Positions 9,181 through 17,458 of a DNA stretch of 64,000 nucleotides are shown piece by piece; position 1 is the stretch's first letter, and each line of letters opens with the position of its first letter. The notes beneath the pieces are model-generated. The model did no database searches. It was not told the DNA's origin and saw nothing but the letters and a program-made list of their open reading frames with translations. Made by a program: the position numbers and the translations under genes. This DNA comes from Fimbriiglobus ruber (GTDB taxonomy: Bacteria > Planctomycetota > Planctomycetia > Gemmatales > Gemmataceae). The stretch spans positions 1,348,712 to 1,412,711 of the forward strand of contig NZ_NIDE01000017.1 of NCBI RefSeq assembly GCF_002197845.1. The letters are read 5' to 3'.

Positions 9181-9735
9181 ATGGCTGAACGAATCGTGAT
9201 GCGCACCGGCGAAGCCCTGATCGAGGGCGACAAGGACTACCTCTGCGCTGAGCCCGAGGTGGTCATCGGCGAACTCGACGGGCCGGTCGGCCACGCCCTG
9301 GCGAACCTCGTTGGCGATCAAGTGAAGGGGCACACGCGGGTGTTCGCGATCCTCAACAGCGATGTGCAGGTCCGCCCCGCCACGCTGATGGTGTCCAAGG
9401 TTACGGTCAAAGACCCGCGGTACACGAACATCCTCATGGGCAGCGTGCAGGCCGGGATCGCGAACGGCGTCCTCGACGCCGTTCGGGCCGGCGACATCCC
9501 GAAGGCCAAGGCGAACGACCTCGGCATCATCTACAGCGTCTGGCTCGACCCCGCGGTTCTTTCCGTCGATCCCAAGGAGATCGACTTCCAGGGTCTGTTC
9601 AACGTCAACCGGGAGGCGACGGCCAAGGCCATCCGCAAAGCCATGCGGAACGAGCCCTCCATCGACTGGCTCCTGGAAAACCAGGACAAAGTGACGCACT
9701 ACTTCCACCAGCTCGGCGTGGACGGGAAACTGTAA
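9181..9735 (+). CDS. formaldehyde-activating enzyme (Fae) homologue
   Basis: ATG 9181 follows GGAGAA. The 184-residue protein matches the Fae fold along most of its length: VIGELDGPVGHALANLV, FAILNSDVQVRPATLMVSKVTVKD, GSVQAGIANGVLDAV and a C-terminal NREATAKAIRKAM. Fae joins formaldehyde to tetrahydromethanopterin, and planctomycetes are known to carry this C1 pathway. In my remembered alignment the catalytic His of methylotroph Fae (His17, in an AHID-like motif) aligns with Glu24 here (CAEPEV), so the enzyme may not catalyse the standard reaction. No other C1-pathway gene is adjacent; an AraC regulator is convergent downstream. Confidence 0.8.
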   Translation: MAERIVMRTGEALIEGDKDYLCAEPEVVIGELDGPVGHALANLVGDQVKGHTRVFAILNSDVQVRPATLMVSKVTVKDPRYTNILMGSVQAGIANGVLDAVRAGDIPKAKANDLGIIYSVWLDPAVLSVDPKEIDFQGLFNVNREATAKAIRKAMRNEPSIDWLLENQDKVTHYFHQLGVDGKL

Positions 9736-9777
9736 GTCGAAGGCTGCCCCCTGGACGAAGCTTCTGACGCATGTGCG

Positions 9778-10662
9778 TCAGGATTGCATCCGTTTGAAAT
9801 GCCCGGGCGAAATCCCGTGGACCCGCTTGAAGACCCGCGAGAACTGGAACGCGTCGTTGTACCCCAATCGTGCGGCGACCGCGTTTACTTGCGAACGTGG
9901 TTCGGCCAGTAGTTCAGCCGCGTGGTTCATCTTCGTGCGCATCAAGAAGCGGTAGCCGGTCTCCTGGTCAAATCGCTTGAACAGGCGGCAGAGATAAAAG
10001 ACGCTGATACCGCACGCCGCCGCCACGGCATTGAGGGTCGCGAATTCGAGGAACCGCGTCCGGATCAGCTCGCGGGCCAGTTGATAGGTCGGATACCCTT
10101 CACCGTCGACGCCGGACGAGAGTCCCGCTTCCGCGATTTTCAGGATCAACACGGGGATCAGGGCGTTGCACAGCCTGGCGCTGTACGGGGTGCTGTTCGC
10201 GGCGTACTGGGCCAGCAGGTCGTAGATCGCGACGATCTCCGCCGGCCGGGCCACCGAAACGACGCCCTCGGCACCCAGCGCGGACTTCCGGACTAATCGC
10301 TCCGCCACATCACCAGCCAGGGCGACGTAGTATTTCGACAGCAGGCACCGAGGATCGGTCCGGATGACGTGCGCGGCCCGGGCGAAGTATGCGAACGCGG
10401 TTCCCGGCCGCAGGGCGTGCGTCGTCCCGCCGAGTTTAACTTCCCCTTTGCCTTGAATGACGAATTCGACGACGAGGAACGGGAAGTCCGAGCGGTCGAC
10501 CAGATAATCGGCCCGGCAGTGTTCGAGTCCGCCGCAGACGACGACGATATCTCGGCAACGGCCGGGCGACAGGTTGAGGTAGTAGTGGTGCGATGATCGG
10601 GTCTGCCGGCTGATGAACGCGGGGGCGTCGACGAGACCGTCCGGTCGGGGGGCACGCGCCAT
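9778..10662 (-). CDS. AraC-family transcriptional regulator
   Basis: A 294-residue protein with an N-terminal cupin-like sensing domain (about residues 40-130; FPFLVVEFVIQGKGEV and ALRPGTAFAYF) and a C-terminal AraC double helix-turn-helix (about 195-292; LNAVAAACGISVFYLCRLFKRF and VNAVAARLGYNDAFQFSRVFKRV, then GISPGHFKR). This is the standard architecture of regulators of sugar and stress genes. It is convergent with the fae-like gene, whose stop lies 43 bases away, and divergent from the DUF1559 gene. Its ligand is unknown. Confidence 0.9.
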   Translation of the reverse strand: MARAPRPDGLVDAPAFISRQTRSSHHYYLNLSPGRCRDIVVVCGGLEHCRADYLVDRSDFPFLVVEFVIQGKGEVKLGGTTHALRPGTAFAYFARAAHVIRTDPRCLLSKYYVALAGDVAERLVRKSALGAEGVVSVARPAEIVAIYDLLAQYAANSTPYSARLCNALIPVLILKIAEAGLSSGVDGEGYPTYQLARELIRTRFLEFATLNAVAAACGISVFYLCRLFKRFDQETGYRFLMRTKMNHAAELLAEPRSQVNAVAARLGYNDAFQFSRVFKRVHGISPGHFKRMQS

Positions 10663-11020
10663 GGAGTTCTCTATTTACGACGTAGCGGGCGCACTGTAGC
10701 CGACGACCGATTCCTTCCAATCTAACCGGCGGGTCCGCCCTCAAATTGTCGGCGCTCACAGGTCAATAATCGTCATATCCCGGCAAGGATCGCCATTCCC
10801 CCTCCGCCGGACGTGAACCATAATGTCCTTCCCTCCCCAGGTCTGCGCGCCGACGACTTGACCGGCGCAAGACATCAACTCGCGGCAAGTTCCCCACAAC
10901 CGCCGCGCGTCGAACGGGCAGCATTTGAGATAGCTGACGAAACACGCCCCCGCTGCAACCTCGATTTTTCCTCCTCTCCTTCCGGCCTTATCTACAGTAT
11001 TTACAGTGGAGGATGGATTC

Positions 11021-11923
11021 ATGTTGGTACGCCGTCGTGGCTTCACGCTCATTGAATTGCTGGTGGTGATCGCGATTATCGCCATTCTGATCGGCTTACT
11101 CCTGCCGGCGGTGCAGAAGGTCCGCGAGGCCGCCGCCCGGGCCAAGTGCTCCAACAACATTAAGCAGATCGCTCTCGGCGTCCACAACCAGGCGGGGAAC
11201 ACGCCCGGTAACTACCTCCCGCCGATGAGCGTCGGTACGACCGACGGGGTGGGGGGCTCGATCTTCTTCTACCTCCTGCCGTACATCGAGCAGAACGCGC
11301 TCTTCCAGACCGGCATGTCGGTCGGCACCGGGAACTGGTCTTACAACGCCCCCCTCAACGGCGGCACCATCCAGACGAAGGGTTTCGTTTCCACCTACAT
11401 TTGCCCCAGTGACCCGACGAACAACGCCCAGTCGGTCGTGCCGATCGACGGCGGGTGGGTCGGCGGAGACTATGCCGCCAACTTCGAGTTGTTCGGCACC
11501 AATCGGGTCACGACTTACGGCTGGTGGACGGGGAAAGAGAGCTGGAAATCGCAATACACGCTGGGGACGGTTCCGGCCGGCACCTCGAACACCGTCGCCT
11601 TCGCCGAGAAGATCGCCATGCTGAACAACCCGTCCGGGTGTTCGTCCGGCAGTAGCTGTATGGGCAACTCCTGGGTTTACCCGGACAGCCTCTACGTCAA
11701 CTACACGGGAATTTTTAACCTCAATCTGTTCTGGGGCAACGGCCTCCCGTTCATGTCGGGCAACGGCAACAGTCAAGTCGTGGCCTCGACGTACCACCAG
11801 ACCATCAACGTCGGGATGGCCGACGGCAGCGTTCGCGCGTTCGGCCAGGGCGTCAGTGCGACCACGTGGGCGAACGTCTGCACTCCCGACACCACGTCCC
11901 CGGTCGGTTCGGACTGGAATTAG
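11021..11923 (+). CDS. DUF1559 prepilin-like protein
   Basis: ATG 11021 has GGAGGA seven bases upstream. The 300-residue product starts with a type IV prepilin-type signal ([34 protein letters not shown]), cleaved after Gly in this class, then the DUF1559 domain, including [22 protein letters not shown] and the C-terminal motif [13 protein letters not shown] (an H-x9-DGSVR-like signature). These proteins are strongly expanded in planctomycetes and are thought to be surface or pseudopilus components. It is followed at 149 bases by a small lipoprotein gene on the same strand, a common pairing in this group. The 350 bases upstream show no gene. Confidence 0.92.
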   Translation: MLVRRRGFTLIELLVVIAIIAILIGLLLPAVQKVREAAARAKCSNNIKQIALGVHNQAGNTPGNYLPPMSVGTTDGVGGSIFFYLLPYIEQNALFQTGMSVGTGNWSYNAPLNGGTIQTKGFVSTYICPSDPTNNAQSVVPIDGGWVGGDYAANFELFGTNRVTTYGWWTGKESWKSQYTLGTVPAGTSNTVAFAEKIAMLNNPSGCSSGSSCMGNSWVYPDSLYVNYTGIFNLNLFWGNGLPFMSGNGNSQVVASTYHQTINVGMADGSVRAFGQGVSATTWANVCTPDTTSPVGSDWN

Positions 11924-12071
11924 AATTGTTCGCGTTTCTGTCCAAGAATTCGCCCACCAATCGCCTCCCGAACCAGGGAGGCGTCTGCGTTCGCTCGGAA
12001 CCCACCACTCGTCGAAGCTCCTCGCCACCGCGAGAACGCGATCTGAACCTTTACGAAGCGAATTGGAGAGA

Positions 12072-12473
12072 ATGATCTTGCGACTGCTCCATCCCATTCC
12101 CTGCACCGCAACATTGTCGCTCGCCCTGGCACTGGCGTTGATCGCCGGCTGCGGGGGAGCGGTTCCGACCGCATCCGTGAGCGGTAACGTCACCAGCAAC
12201 GGGAAGCCGTTTGACGGGAAAATCGTGTTCGCGCCGGGCGGGTCCAGCACGGATCAGAAGACGGTAGAAGCCACCATTCAGGGAGGACGCTACGAGGTCC
12301 CGTCGATCCCGCCCGGGACGAAGGCGATCAACGTCTTCAGCGCCGCGTCGCCGGACGATGCGAAGCAAAAATCCAACCGGCAGAACGGATTCTGGGTTTC
12401 CAATCCGAAGACCGTTGATCTCCAAGCGGGAAGTCAGTCGATCGATTTTTCGGTGACCCGCCTGGCGCCGTGA
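12072..12473 (+). CDS. small lipoprotein with carboxypeptidase-regulatory-like fold
   Basis: ATG 12072 is preceded by GGAGAG. The 133-residue product has a signal peptide ending in a lipobox (LIAGCGG, Cys at about 28), then a beta-sandwich of the type seen in planctomycete transthyretin-like lipoproteins: SVSGNVTSNGKPFDGKIVFAP, then GGRYEVPSIPPGTKAINV. In Gemmataceae such genes usually follow a DUF1559 gene, as here. The role is unknown; a structural or binding role at the cell surface is an inference. Confidence 0.8.
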   Translation: MILRLLHPIPCTATLSLALALALIAGCGGAVPTASVSGNVTSNGKPFDGKIVFAPGGSSTDQKTVEATIQGGRYEVPSIPPGTKAINVFSAASPDDAKQKSNRQNGFWVSNPKTVDLQAGSQSIDFSVTRLAP

Positions 12474-12498
12474 TCCGGAGATCGGTACTGTAGGTCCG

Positions 12499-12577
12499 CA
12501 ATTTGGAGTGCGGCGCTTTATCGCCGCTCTTGCTTTTAAAAAACCAAAGCGGCGATAAAGCGCCGCACTCCAAATTG
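12499..12577. repeat. 30-bp-arm inverted repeat (REP/MITE-like)
   Basis: Left arm 12499-12528 and right arm 12548-12577 are perfect reverse complements, 30 bases each, with a 19-base A/T-richer loop. The arms contain GGAGTGCGGCGCTTTATCGC. The element lies between the small lipoprotein gene and the dienelactone hydrolase gene. It is open in frame with the hydrolase, so it can be mistaken for an N-terminal extension of that protein (it would read ECGALSP...SGDKAPHSK). I recognise that peptide from many mis-extended Gemmata proteins, which suggests a genome-wide family. Confidence 0.9.
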
Positions 12578-12655
12578 GCGAAAACCCTCGGCCTCTTGCC
12601 GCCGCCGCCGGTTCGCGGAGAATTCCCCCGTCGCCCGATCACCGAGGGACCGCAC

Positions 12656-13516
12656 ATGCACGAAGACATTCTCAGTCTGACGCCGCGGCTGAGCCGCCGC
12701 GAGTTCGCGATGACGACGCTCGCCGCCGGCTTCGCCCTTTCGACCCAGCCCGTTGCTGCCGAGACGATCACCACCGACGCCACGGGGCTCGCCGCCGGCG
12801 AGGTCAAAATCCCCGTCAAGGACGGCACCGTCCCCGCCTACCGGGCCGCCCCGGATAAGGGCGGGCCGTTCCCGGTCGTGATCGTCGTGCAAGAGATTTT
12901 CGGCGTCCACGAGCACATCAAGGACGTCTGCCGGAGGTTGGCCAAGCTCGGCTATCTGGCCATCGCCCCCGAGATGTACGCCCGCCAGGGCGACGTGTCG
13001 AAGCTGGAGCTGCAGGACATCATCAGCAAGGTCGTCTCGAAGGTGCCGGATACGCAGGTGATGAGCGACCTCGACGCCACGGTGGAGTGGGCGAAGAAAT
13101 CGGGGAACGGCGACACGGCGAAGCTGGGTATCACCGGATTCTGCTGGGGCGGACGCGTCGTGTGGCTGTACGCGGCTCACAACCCCGCCCTCAAGGCGGG
13201 GGTCGCGTGGTACGGCCGATTGTCGGGAGCCGGGAAGGCGACCGATTTGCAACCGAAATACCCCATCGATCTGGCGGGCGAGATCAAGGCTCCCGTGCTG
13301 GGGCTGTACGGGGAGAAGGACACCGGCATCCCGGTCAAGGATGTCGAGGCGATGCGGGAGGCACTGAAGAAGGCGGACAAGCCGGGCGAGATCGTCGTTT
13401 ACCCGGACGCCCCGCACGCGTTCCACGCCGACTACCGGCCGAGCTACCGGAAGGCCGCCGCCGATGACGGGTGGAAGCGGCTGCTGGAGTGGTTCAAGAA
13501 GAACGGCGTCGCGTGA
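12656..13516 (+). CDS. dienelactone hydrolase family protein, Tat-exported
   Basis: I start at ATG 12656, with GAGGGA at about 12644, and exclude the upstream inverted repeat. The 286-residue product begins with a twin-arginine signal (SRREFAM, residues 13-19) ending near VAAE. The alpha/beta hydrolase core has the Cys-Asp-His triad of the family: Cys163 in GFCWGG, Asp222 in GEKDTGIP and His254 in DAPHAF. Oxyanion-side motif QEIFGV is present. Dienelactone hydrolases open lactone rings in aromatic degradation, but the wide family has other carboxylic-ester substrates. No aromatic-pathway genes are adjacent. Confidence 0.88.
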   Translation: MHEDILSLTPRLSRREFAMTTLAAGFALSTQPVAAETITTDATGLAAGEVKIPVKDGTVPAYRAAPDKGGPFPVVIVVQEIFGVHEHIKDVCRRLAKLGYLAIAPEMYARQGDVSKLELQDIISKVVSKVPDTQVMSDLDATVEWAKKSGNGDTAKLGITGFCWGGRVVWLYAAHNPALKAGVAWYGRLSGAGKATDLQPKYPIDLAGEIKAPVLGLYGEKDTGIPVKDVEAMREALKKADKPGEIVVYPDAPHAFHADYRPSYRKAAADDGWKRLLEWFKKNGVA

Positions 13517-13592
13517 TTCGCGGGCGAGCCGAACGCCTCCGGAACTGGCAAACCGCGAGGCGTTCCTGAAGTCTATGGATGCGTGAAGTAGT

Positions 13593-14066
13593 TCAGGATT
13601 CGGCTCTGGCTGAGAAAGCGGCCAGAGTTTGTTCGATCTGGTCGAGGTGACCTTCCCGGTGCGAGCCGCGGTCCAGGTTCGGGCGGTCCGGCCGGGCCAG
13701 TGCTGCCGCAACCACCTCGTCGGGCACGGACAGTAGGAAGGCGTCGACCTCTTCCGCGGTCCGGAGCGCGACTTCGGCCGCCCGCGCCGGCGGAATCATC
13801 TCCAGGAATGGCAGCAGCGTCTCGTTGAACAGTTCGCCGTCGTAACCGCCGTTGCACCAGTTGCCGGCGGCCCATCGCCGCATCAGGCAGAGCCGCTGGC
13901 GGTCCCAGAAAGCGAGGTGGGCCAGGGCGACGGCGACCGTCCACCCGTTCGGCTGGCGGGCCGCGAGCATGGCGTCATCGAGGCGGCCGACCAGTTTACG
14001 CAACCGTTCCGTCTGGGTGCGATTACTCTCGGCGAAGGCGGCGGAGATGGGCATGGCGTCGGTCAA
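13593..14066 (-). CDS. DinB-like protein
   Basis: A 157-residue four-helix-bundle protein of the DinB/YfiT type: NRTQTERLRKLVGRL, then NGWTVAVALAHLAFWDRQR, with the first metal-ligand His in LAHLAFW and the second pair in GSHREGHLDQI near the C-terminus. Family members bind a divalent metal and often act as thiol transferases or have unknown roles. It lies 30 bases downstream of the VOC gene on the same strand, so the two are probably co-transcribed. It is convergent with the hydrolase gene. Confidence 0.8.
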   Translation of the reverse strand: MTDAMPISAAFAESNRTQTERLRKLVGRLDDAMLAARQPNGWTVAVALAHLAFWDRQRLCLMRRWAAGNWCNGGYDGELFNETLLPFLEMIPPARAAEVALRTAEEVDAFLLSVPDEVVAAALARPDRPNLDRGSHREGHLDQIEQTLAAFSARAES

Positions 14067-14096
14067 GAGTTAAGGAGGATTGCGGCCCGGGACGGA

Positions 14097-14474
14097 TCAC
14101 ACCGGTTGGGTGAAGCAGTAGCAGTACCCGTTCTCGAATTCACGCAGGAAGAACACCCGATACTTCTTCCCGCCCCACTCATCGATTCGAACGCCGCCCA
14201 GGTCGAGGCCGCGCCCGTCCAACTCCGCACGCATGGCGTCGAGGTCGGACACGGCGATCGCGAACGACCCGGCCTCTGCCGGGTTATGGTCGGGCTGACA
14301 GACCAACCCGAGCCGGACACTGTCCCGACGCAGGAATGCCGTTGCCTCGTCGCTCGTCTCGACCGCGAAGCCCAGAACCGACTGGTAAAAAGCAACCGCC
14401 GGCGAGATCGCTTTGACTGGGAGGGCCATCAGGTCTTCGCCCGAAATCGGGTACGCGCCTTTAAATAAACTCAT
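14097..14474 (-). CDS. VOC (glyoxalase/bleomycin-resistance fold) protein
   Basis: I start at ATG 14474 (MSLFKGAYP), with a G-rich segment upstream; the frame is open for 25 more codons. The 125-residue protein shows the VOC pattern: VKAISPAVAFYQSVLGFAVE, then RLGLVCQPDH and SFAIAVSDLDAMRAELDGRG, ending in REFENGYCYCF. The canonical metal ligands are not all clear. The substrate is unknown. It precedes the DinB-like gene by 30 bases, and both may belong to one detoxification-type unit; this is an inference. Confidence 0.8.
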   Translation of the reverse strand: MSLFKGAYPISGEDLMALPVKAISPAVAFYQSVLGFAVETSDEATAFLRRDSVRLGLVCQPDHNPAEAGSFAIAVSDLDAMRAELDGRGLDLGGVRIDEWGGKKYRVFFLREFENGYCYCFTQPV

Positions 14475-14651
14475 GGAAAGCCCCCGTGTGGATGCGGGAA
14501 GATTACCGGCGGTAACAGCGGCGGGGAAGGTCAGCAGGGTTTTGGCCATCTACAAAACGGTGGGCCGCATATTCTGCCTGATACACATCAACCGTGCGGC
14601 ACACCACCGCACGGGCCGGTCTGACCGCGCGGCGCATAGAAAGGAAGGGCG

Positions 14652-15152
14652 ATGGCTTTCAGCAAAAAAGGCTGGAGAAGGATCGTCGTGGAAGACCGGG
14701 TCTTCTATTGGCGCGAAGACCGTCCGTGGGATACGGAGAACATTCTGCACGTTCGCCCGCAACGAGAGCCGTATCGACTTTTGGCCGGAAAGTGTGGTCT
14801 ATGCGGTCTTCGGGTTCCCAGGTTTAGTAGCGTCGTAACACCGCGAATCGTTCGTGCATGTATCGACGTTGCCATCACCTCGGGGTGGCTCGGCCCGTGT
14901 CCCCAATTTCGAACGGTGCTGTTTGATGATCCCTTGCGTTTCGTCACCCTGCAATCGTCCTGGCTCACGACAACGGTGTCCGCTCTCGCCGATGGAATTT
15001 CCGCCGACCAGGCGTCTGAACGCATGCCGATCCTGGCCGACGCCTTTCAAGACGCTGGGTGCGACAACGAGGATATTTTGAGCCATTGCCGGGACGTCGG
15101 GACACACGCCAGAAATTGCTGGGTACTCGATCTGCTCCTCGACAAAGGGTAA
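14652..15152 (+). CDS. fusion of a TP-GW domain to the MTExxWLA C-terminal module
   Basis: A 166-residue protein. Residues ~8-85 (WRRIVVEDRVFYWRED... VVTPRIVRACIDVAITSGW) resemble a small uncharacterised domain I have seen as a stand-alone protein in planctomycetes and other bacteria. Residues ~88-166 match the C-terminal module of the protein at 8485: DDPLRFVTLQSSW, MPILADAFQDAGC, ILSHCRD and ARNCWVLDLLL. The N-terminal module (MTExxWLA) is missing. The join falls in the middle of the gene with no stop, so this is a real fusion frame. Function is unknown. Confidence 0.6.
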   Translation: MAFSKKGWRRIVVEDRVFYWREDRPWDTENILHVRPQREPYRLLAGKCGLCGLRVPRFSSVVTPRIVRACIDVAITSGWLGPCPQFRTVLFDDPLRFVTLQSSWLTTTVSALADGISADQASERMPILADAFQDAGCDNEDILSHCRDVGTHARNCWVLDLLLDKG

Positions 15153-15241
15153 AGCGAGGCAGGTGCCGACCGCCTCGACCGCCCCGAAACTCGTGTAACA
15201 ATTTCGACGGGCCGTGCGACACCGTGCTGGCCGCCATCTGA

Positions 15242-16417
15242 TCACGAACCCGCCGAGAGTGCCCCGGGTGCGGGCGAGCGATCCGGGTGAGCGCCTTCGG
15301 ACGGAGACTCAGAGACGCTGGGAGCTGGCTCCTCGCTCGCAGCCGTCTGCTGTTGAAGCCGTCGCGCGACGAATCGAGCGATCGCCGGGCCGAGTTGCAT
15401 CACGATCACGGCTCGCAGCGTCTGGAGGGCCATGATGAACGAGAGGTCAACGTGGCTCGACGCGGCAATGACGGCGGCCGAGTCCAGTCCGCCGGGGCTC
15501 GTGGCGAGGTAAGCCGTCAGGGGATCGACGCCGAGCGCGGCAGACAGGACGACGGCGAGGCCGCCACAGAAGGCGATCAGCGCGAAGATAGACATGAGGG
15601 TCTGCGGCAGCGTGCGGGCGGCATGGGCCAGGATGGGGCGGGTGAACGCCAGGCCGATTCGCCAGCCGATGATCGCGAAACTCGTCACGAGTAAACACGG
15701 CGGAAGTTCAATCGCCACCACGCCGGTCGCGTGCAGGGCTGCACCCAAAACCAGCGGTCCGAAGATGAGGCCGGCCGGCATCCGGGATACGCGCGCGAGG
15801 GCCGCGCCGAACCCGGCGACCGCTATCGTCGCCGCGAAATTAAGCCAGTGGACGGGCGGGAACCAGACGGTTTGGTGGACGGCCGCTCCGGACGGCTCGA
15901 CCCAGAAGCGGGCGATGACGGCCGCCACCCCGGCGACGCAGACGACGCGCAGGTATTGCATGAACGCGACGAGCCGGCCGTCCGCCCCGAACTCCTCGGC
16001 CATCAACACCATGACGGACGCGCCGCCCGGGGACAGGCCCCATACGGCCGTCGTGCCCGGTATCACTCGCAATCGGCCGAGTCCCCATCCCAGCAGGCTG
16101 CTCGCCGCCACCGTGGCTACCACGACGCCGAGACACAACGGCCATTCCTTCAAAACGGTGCCGATGATGGCCGGCGTGATGGTGCCCGCGATCATGCAGC
16201 CGATCACGACTTGGGCGGCATTTTGAGCAAAATCGTGTACTCGGATGGTGCCGCCGCCCACCCCGACGAAAATGGCCGCCATCATGGGGCCGAGCATCAG
16301 GGCCGCCGGCAAACCGGCCAGTTTCAGTAGGGCCGCGAGGGCGATTGAGGCGGCCAGTAACACGCCCCATTGCCCGGGGCGGGAGAGCCGCGCGAGCGGC
16401 GAACGCGGGTCGGCCAT
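15242..16417 (-). CDS. AbrB-family membrane protein (duplicated AbrB transmembrane domain)
   Basis: ATG 16417 has AAGGAG upstream. The 391-residue protein has about ten membrane helices in two related halves, each containing a P-A-x-x-x-G-P motif (GLPAALMLGPMMAA and RMPAGLIFGPLVLG) and the conserved GLSPGGASVM and TSPGGLDSAAV loops. This is the Gneg_AbrB_dup family, also called putative ammonia monooxygenase by older annotations; the transported substrate is not established. It ends a three-gene operon, 15 bases after the hydrolase gene, apparently under TetR control. Confidence 0.85.
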   Translation of the reverse strand: MADPRSPLARLSRPGQWGVLLAASIALAALLKLAGLPAALMLGPMMAAIFVGVGGGTIRVHDFAQNAAQVVIGCMIAGTITPAIIGTVLKEWPLCLGVVVATVAASSLLGWGLGRLRVIPGTTAVWGLSPGGASVMVLMAEEFGADGRLVAFMQYLRVVCVAGVAAVIARFWVEPSGAAVHQTVWFPPVHWLNFAATIAVAGFGAALARVSRMPAGLIFGPLVLGAALHATGVVAIELPPCLLVTSFAIIGWRIGLAFTRPILAHAARTLPQTLMSIFALIAFCGGLAVVLSAALGVDPLTAYLATSPGGLDSAAVIAASSHVDLSFIMALQTLRAVIVMQLGPAIARFVARRLQQQTAASEEPAPSVSESPSEGAHPDRSPAPGALSAGS

Positions 16418-16432
16418 GACGACAGACTCCTT

Positions 16433-17008
16433 TCAGTCGTTGCCGAGTTCGATGTTCGAGGTCGTGGTCACCCGGCTGATCATGGGGAAAATCGTGCCGA
16501 TCGCGAAGGCGTGCATCTCGGCCGAGAGGCCCGCCGTGGCGTCCTCCGCGACGACGACTTCATACGCGTGTTCCCAGGCCTGCCGTGCCGTCGATTCGAC
16601 GCCCATGTTGGTCGCGATCCCGCCGAGGACGATCGTTTTGATCCCGCGGCGCCGGAGCTGGAGGTCCAGAGCCGTTCCGAAGAAAGCTCCCCACTGGTGC
16701 TTGGTGACGAGAAGATCGCCCGGCCTGGCGAGGCCGTCGACCAGGTCGCTCCAACCCTCCGGGAAGCCACCCGGCGGTGGGACCGGCCTCGGCTTGTCCA
16801 CGAGTTGCCGCAGCGCGTCGCGACCGTCGTCGGCCCAGGAGACGTTGACCAGAACGACAAGCGCGCCGGCCTGCCGGAACCGCCCCGCGAGTTCGCCGCC
16901 GGCCCGCACCACGTCGGAGCCGGAGCGTGGGGCCAGCGGTCGGCCGACCACGCCGTTCTGGAGGTCGATGAGGACGAGAGCCGTGGTCGTAGGATTGAGT
17001 CGAATCAC
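16433..17008 (-). CDS. isochorismatase-like hydrolase (YecD-type, no catalytic Cys)
   Basis: The GTG start at 17008 follows AAGGGG. The 191-residue protein has Asp15 (LVLIDLQNG) and Lys103 (VTKHQWGAF) of the Asp-Lys-Cys triad, but the Cys position is Gly136 (ATNMGVEST). That change is normal for the subgroup containing E. coli YecD, so the gene need not be inactive; the chemistry of this subgroup is unclear. It lies 45 bases downstream of the small membrane protein and 15 bases upstream of the AbrB-family gene, in the operon facing the TetR gene. Confidence 0.85.
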   Translation of the reverse strand: MIRLNPTTTALVLIDLQNGVVGRPLAPRSGSDVVRAGGELAGRFRQAGALVVLVNVSWADDGRDALRQLVDKPRPVPPPGGFPEGWSDLVDGLARPGDLLVTKHQWGAFFGTALDLQLRRRGIKTIVLGGIATNMGVESTARQAWEHAYEVVVAEDATAGLSAEMHAFAIGTIFPMISRVTTTSNIELGND

Positions 17009-17053
17009 GATCCCCTTATTCTGTGAATGGAAAGGAAGCGCTTCGGGCTCGTC

Positions 17054-17368
17054 TCACATACCGCCGTAAAATCGCCCAAAGGTGCGAGCCAGCATCAGTG
17101 CCATCCCCAGACAGCCCACTCCCAGGACCAGGACGTGGCTCCAACGCCGGGATTCGAAGTTCCCGACCCGCCCGATGAGCAGGTATGCGATGGCAAAGTT
17201 GGCCGAGCCCCACAACACGTTGACCCACGCCGGCGATAGCCCTTCACCCGGCGGCGTCGCGAACGGGCTCTGAAACGGGTGCCCGGTGACGCCGGTCACG
17301 AAATGGGGAATCGCGTTCACCAGAAACCAGCCGCCGAAGAAGTAGCTGACGTAGTGGTACCAGCGCAT
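17054..17368 (-). CDS. small integral membrane protein
   Basis: I start at ATG 17368 (MRWYHYV); the open frame extends upstream through the operator region but that part is regulatory. The 104-residue product has three membrane segments (YVSYFFGGWFLVNAIPHF, WVNVLWGSANFAIAYLLIG, HVLVLGVGCLGMALML). The motif NAIPHFVTG is typical of a small uncharacterised family. It is the first gene of the operon that diverges from the TetR gene, with the two palindromes in the 80-base gap. The function is unknown. Confidence 0.7.
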   Translation of the reverse strand: MRWYHYVSYFFGGWFLVNAIPHFVTGVTGHPFQSPFATPPGEGLSPAWVNVLWGSANFAIAYLLIGRVGNFESRRWSHVLVLGVGCLGMALMLARTFGRFYGGM

Positions 17369-17411
17369 TCGTAGTTCCTTTGATTGACCACCCGGTGACG
17401 GCCGTCTAAGA

Positions 17412-17433
17412 TAGTTGAGGACCGGCTCAACTA
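17412..17433. promoter_or_regulatory. palindromic operator 1 (TAGTTGAG-N6-CTCAACTA)
   Basis: Perfect inverted repeat with 8-base arms, 17412-17419 and 17426-17433, and a 6-base spacer. The core TTGAG-N6-CTCAA is shared with the palindrome at 17443. It lies between the divergent TetR gene and the membrane-protein operon, where a TetR operator is expected. The assignment to this TetR protein is inferred from position and symmetry. Confidence 0.75.
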
Positions 17434-17442
17434 GAAAGATAA

Positions 17443-17458
17443 TTGAGGATGCCCTCAA
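17443..17458. promoter_or_regulatory. palindromic operator 2 (TTGAGG-N4-CCTCAA) over the tetR start
   Basis: Perfect inverted repeat with 6-base arms, 17443-17448 and 17453-17458, sharing the TTGAG-N6-CTCAA core with operator 1. The centres are 28 bases apart. It covers the ATG of the TetR gene (17449), so binding would directly hinder expression of the regulator itself. Confidence 0.72.
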
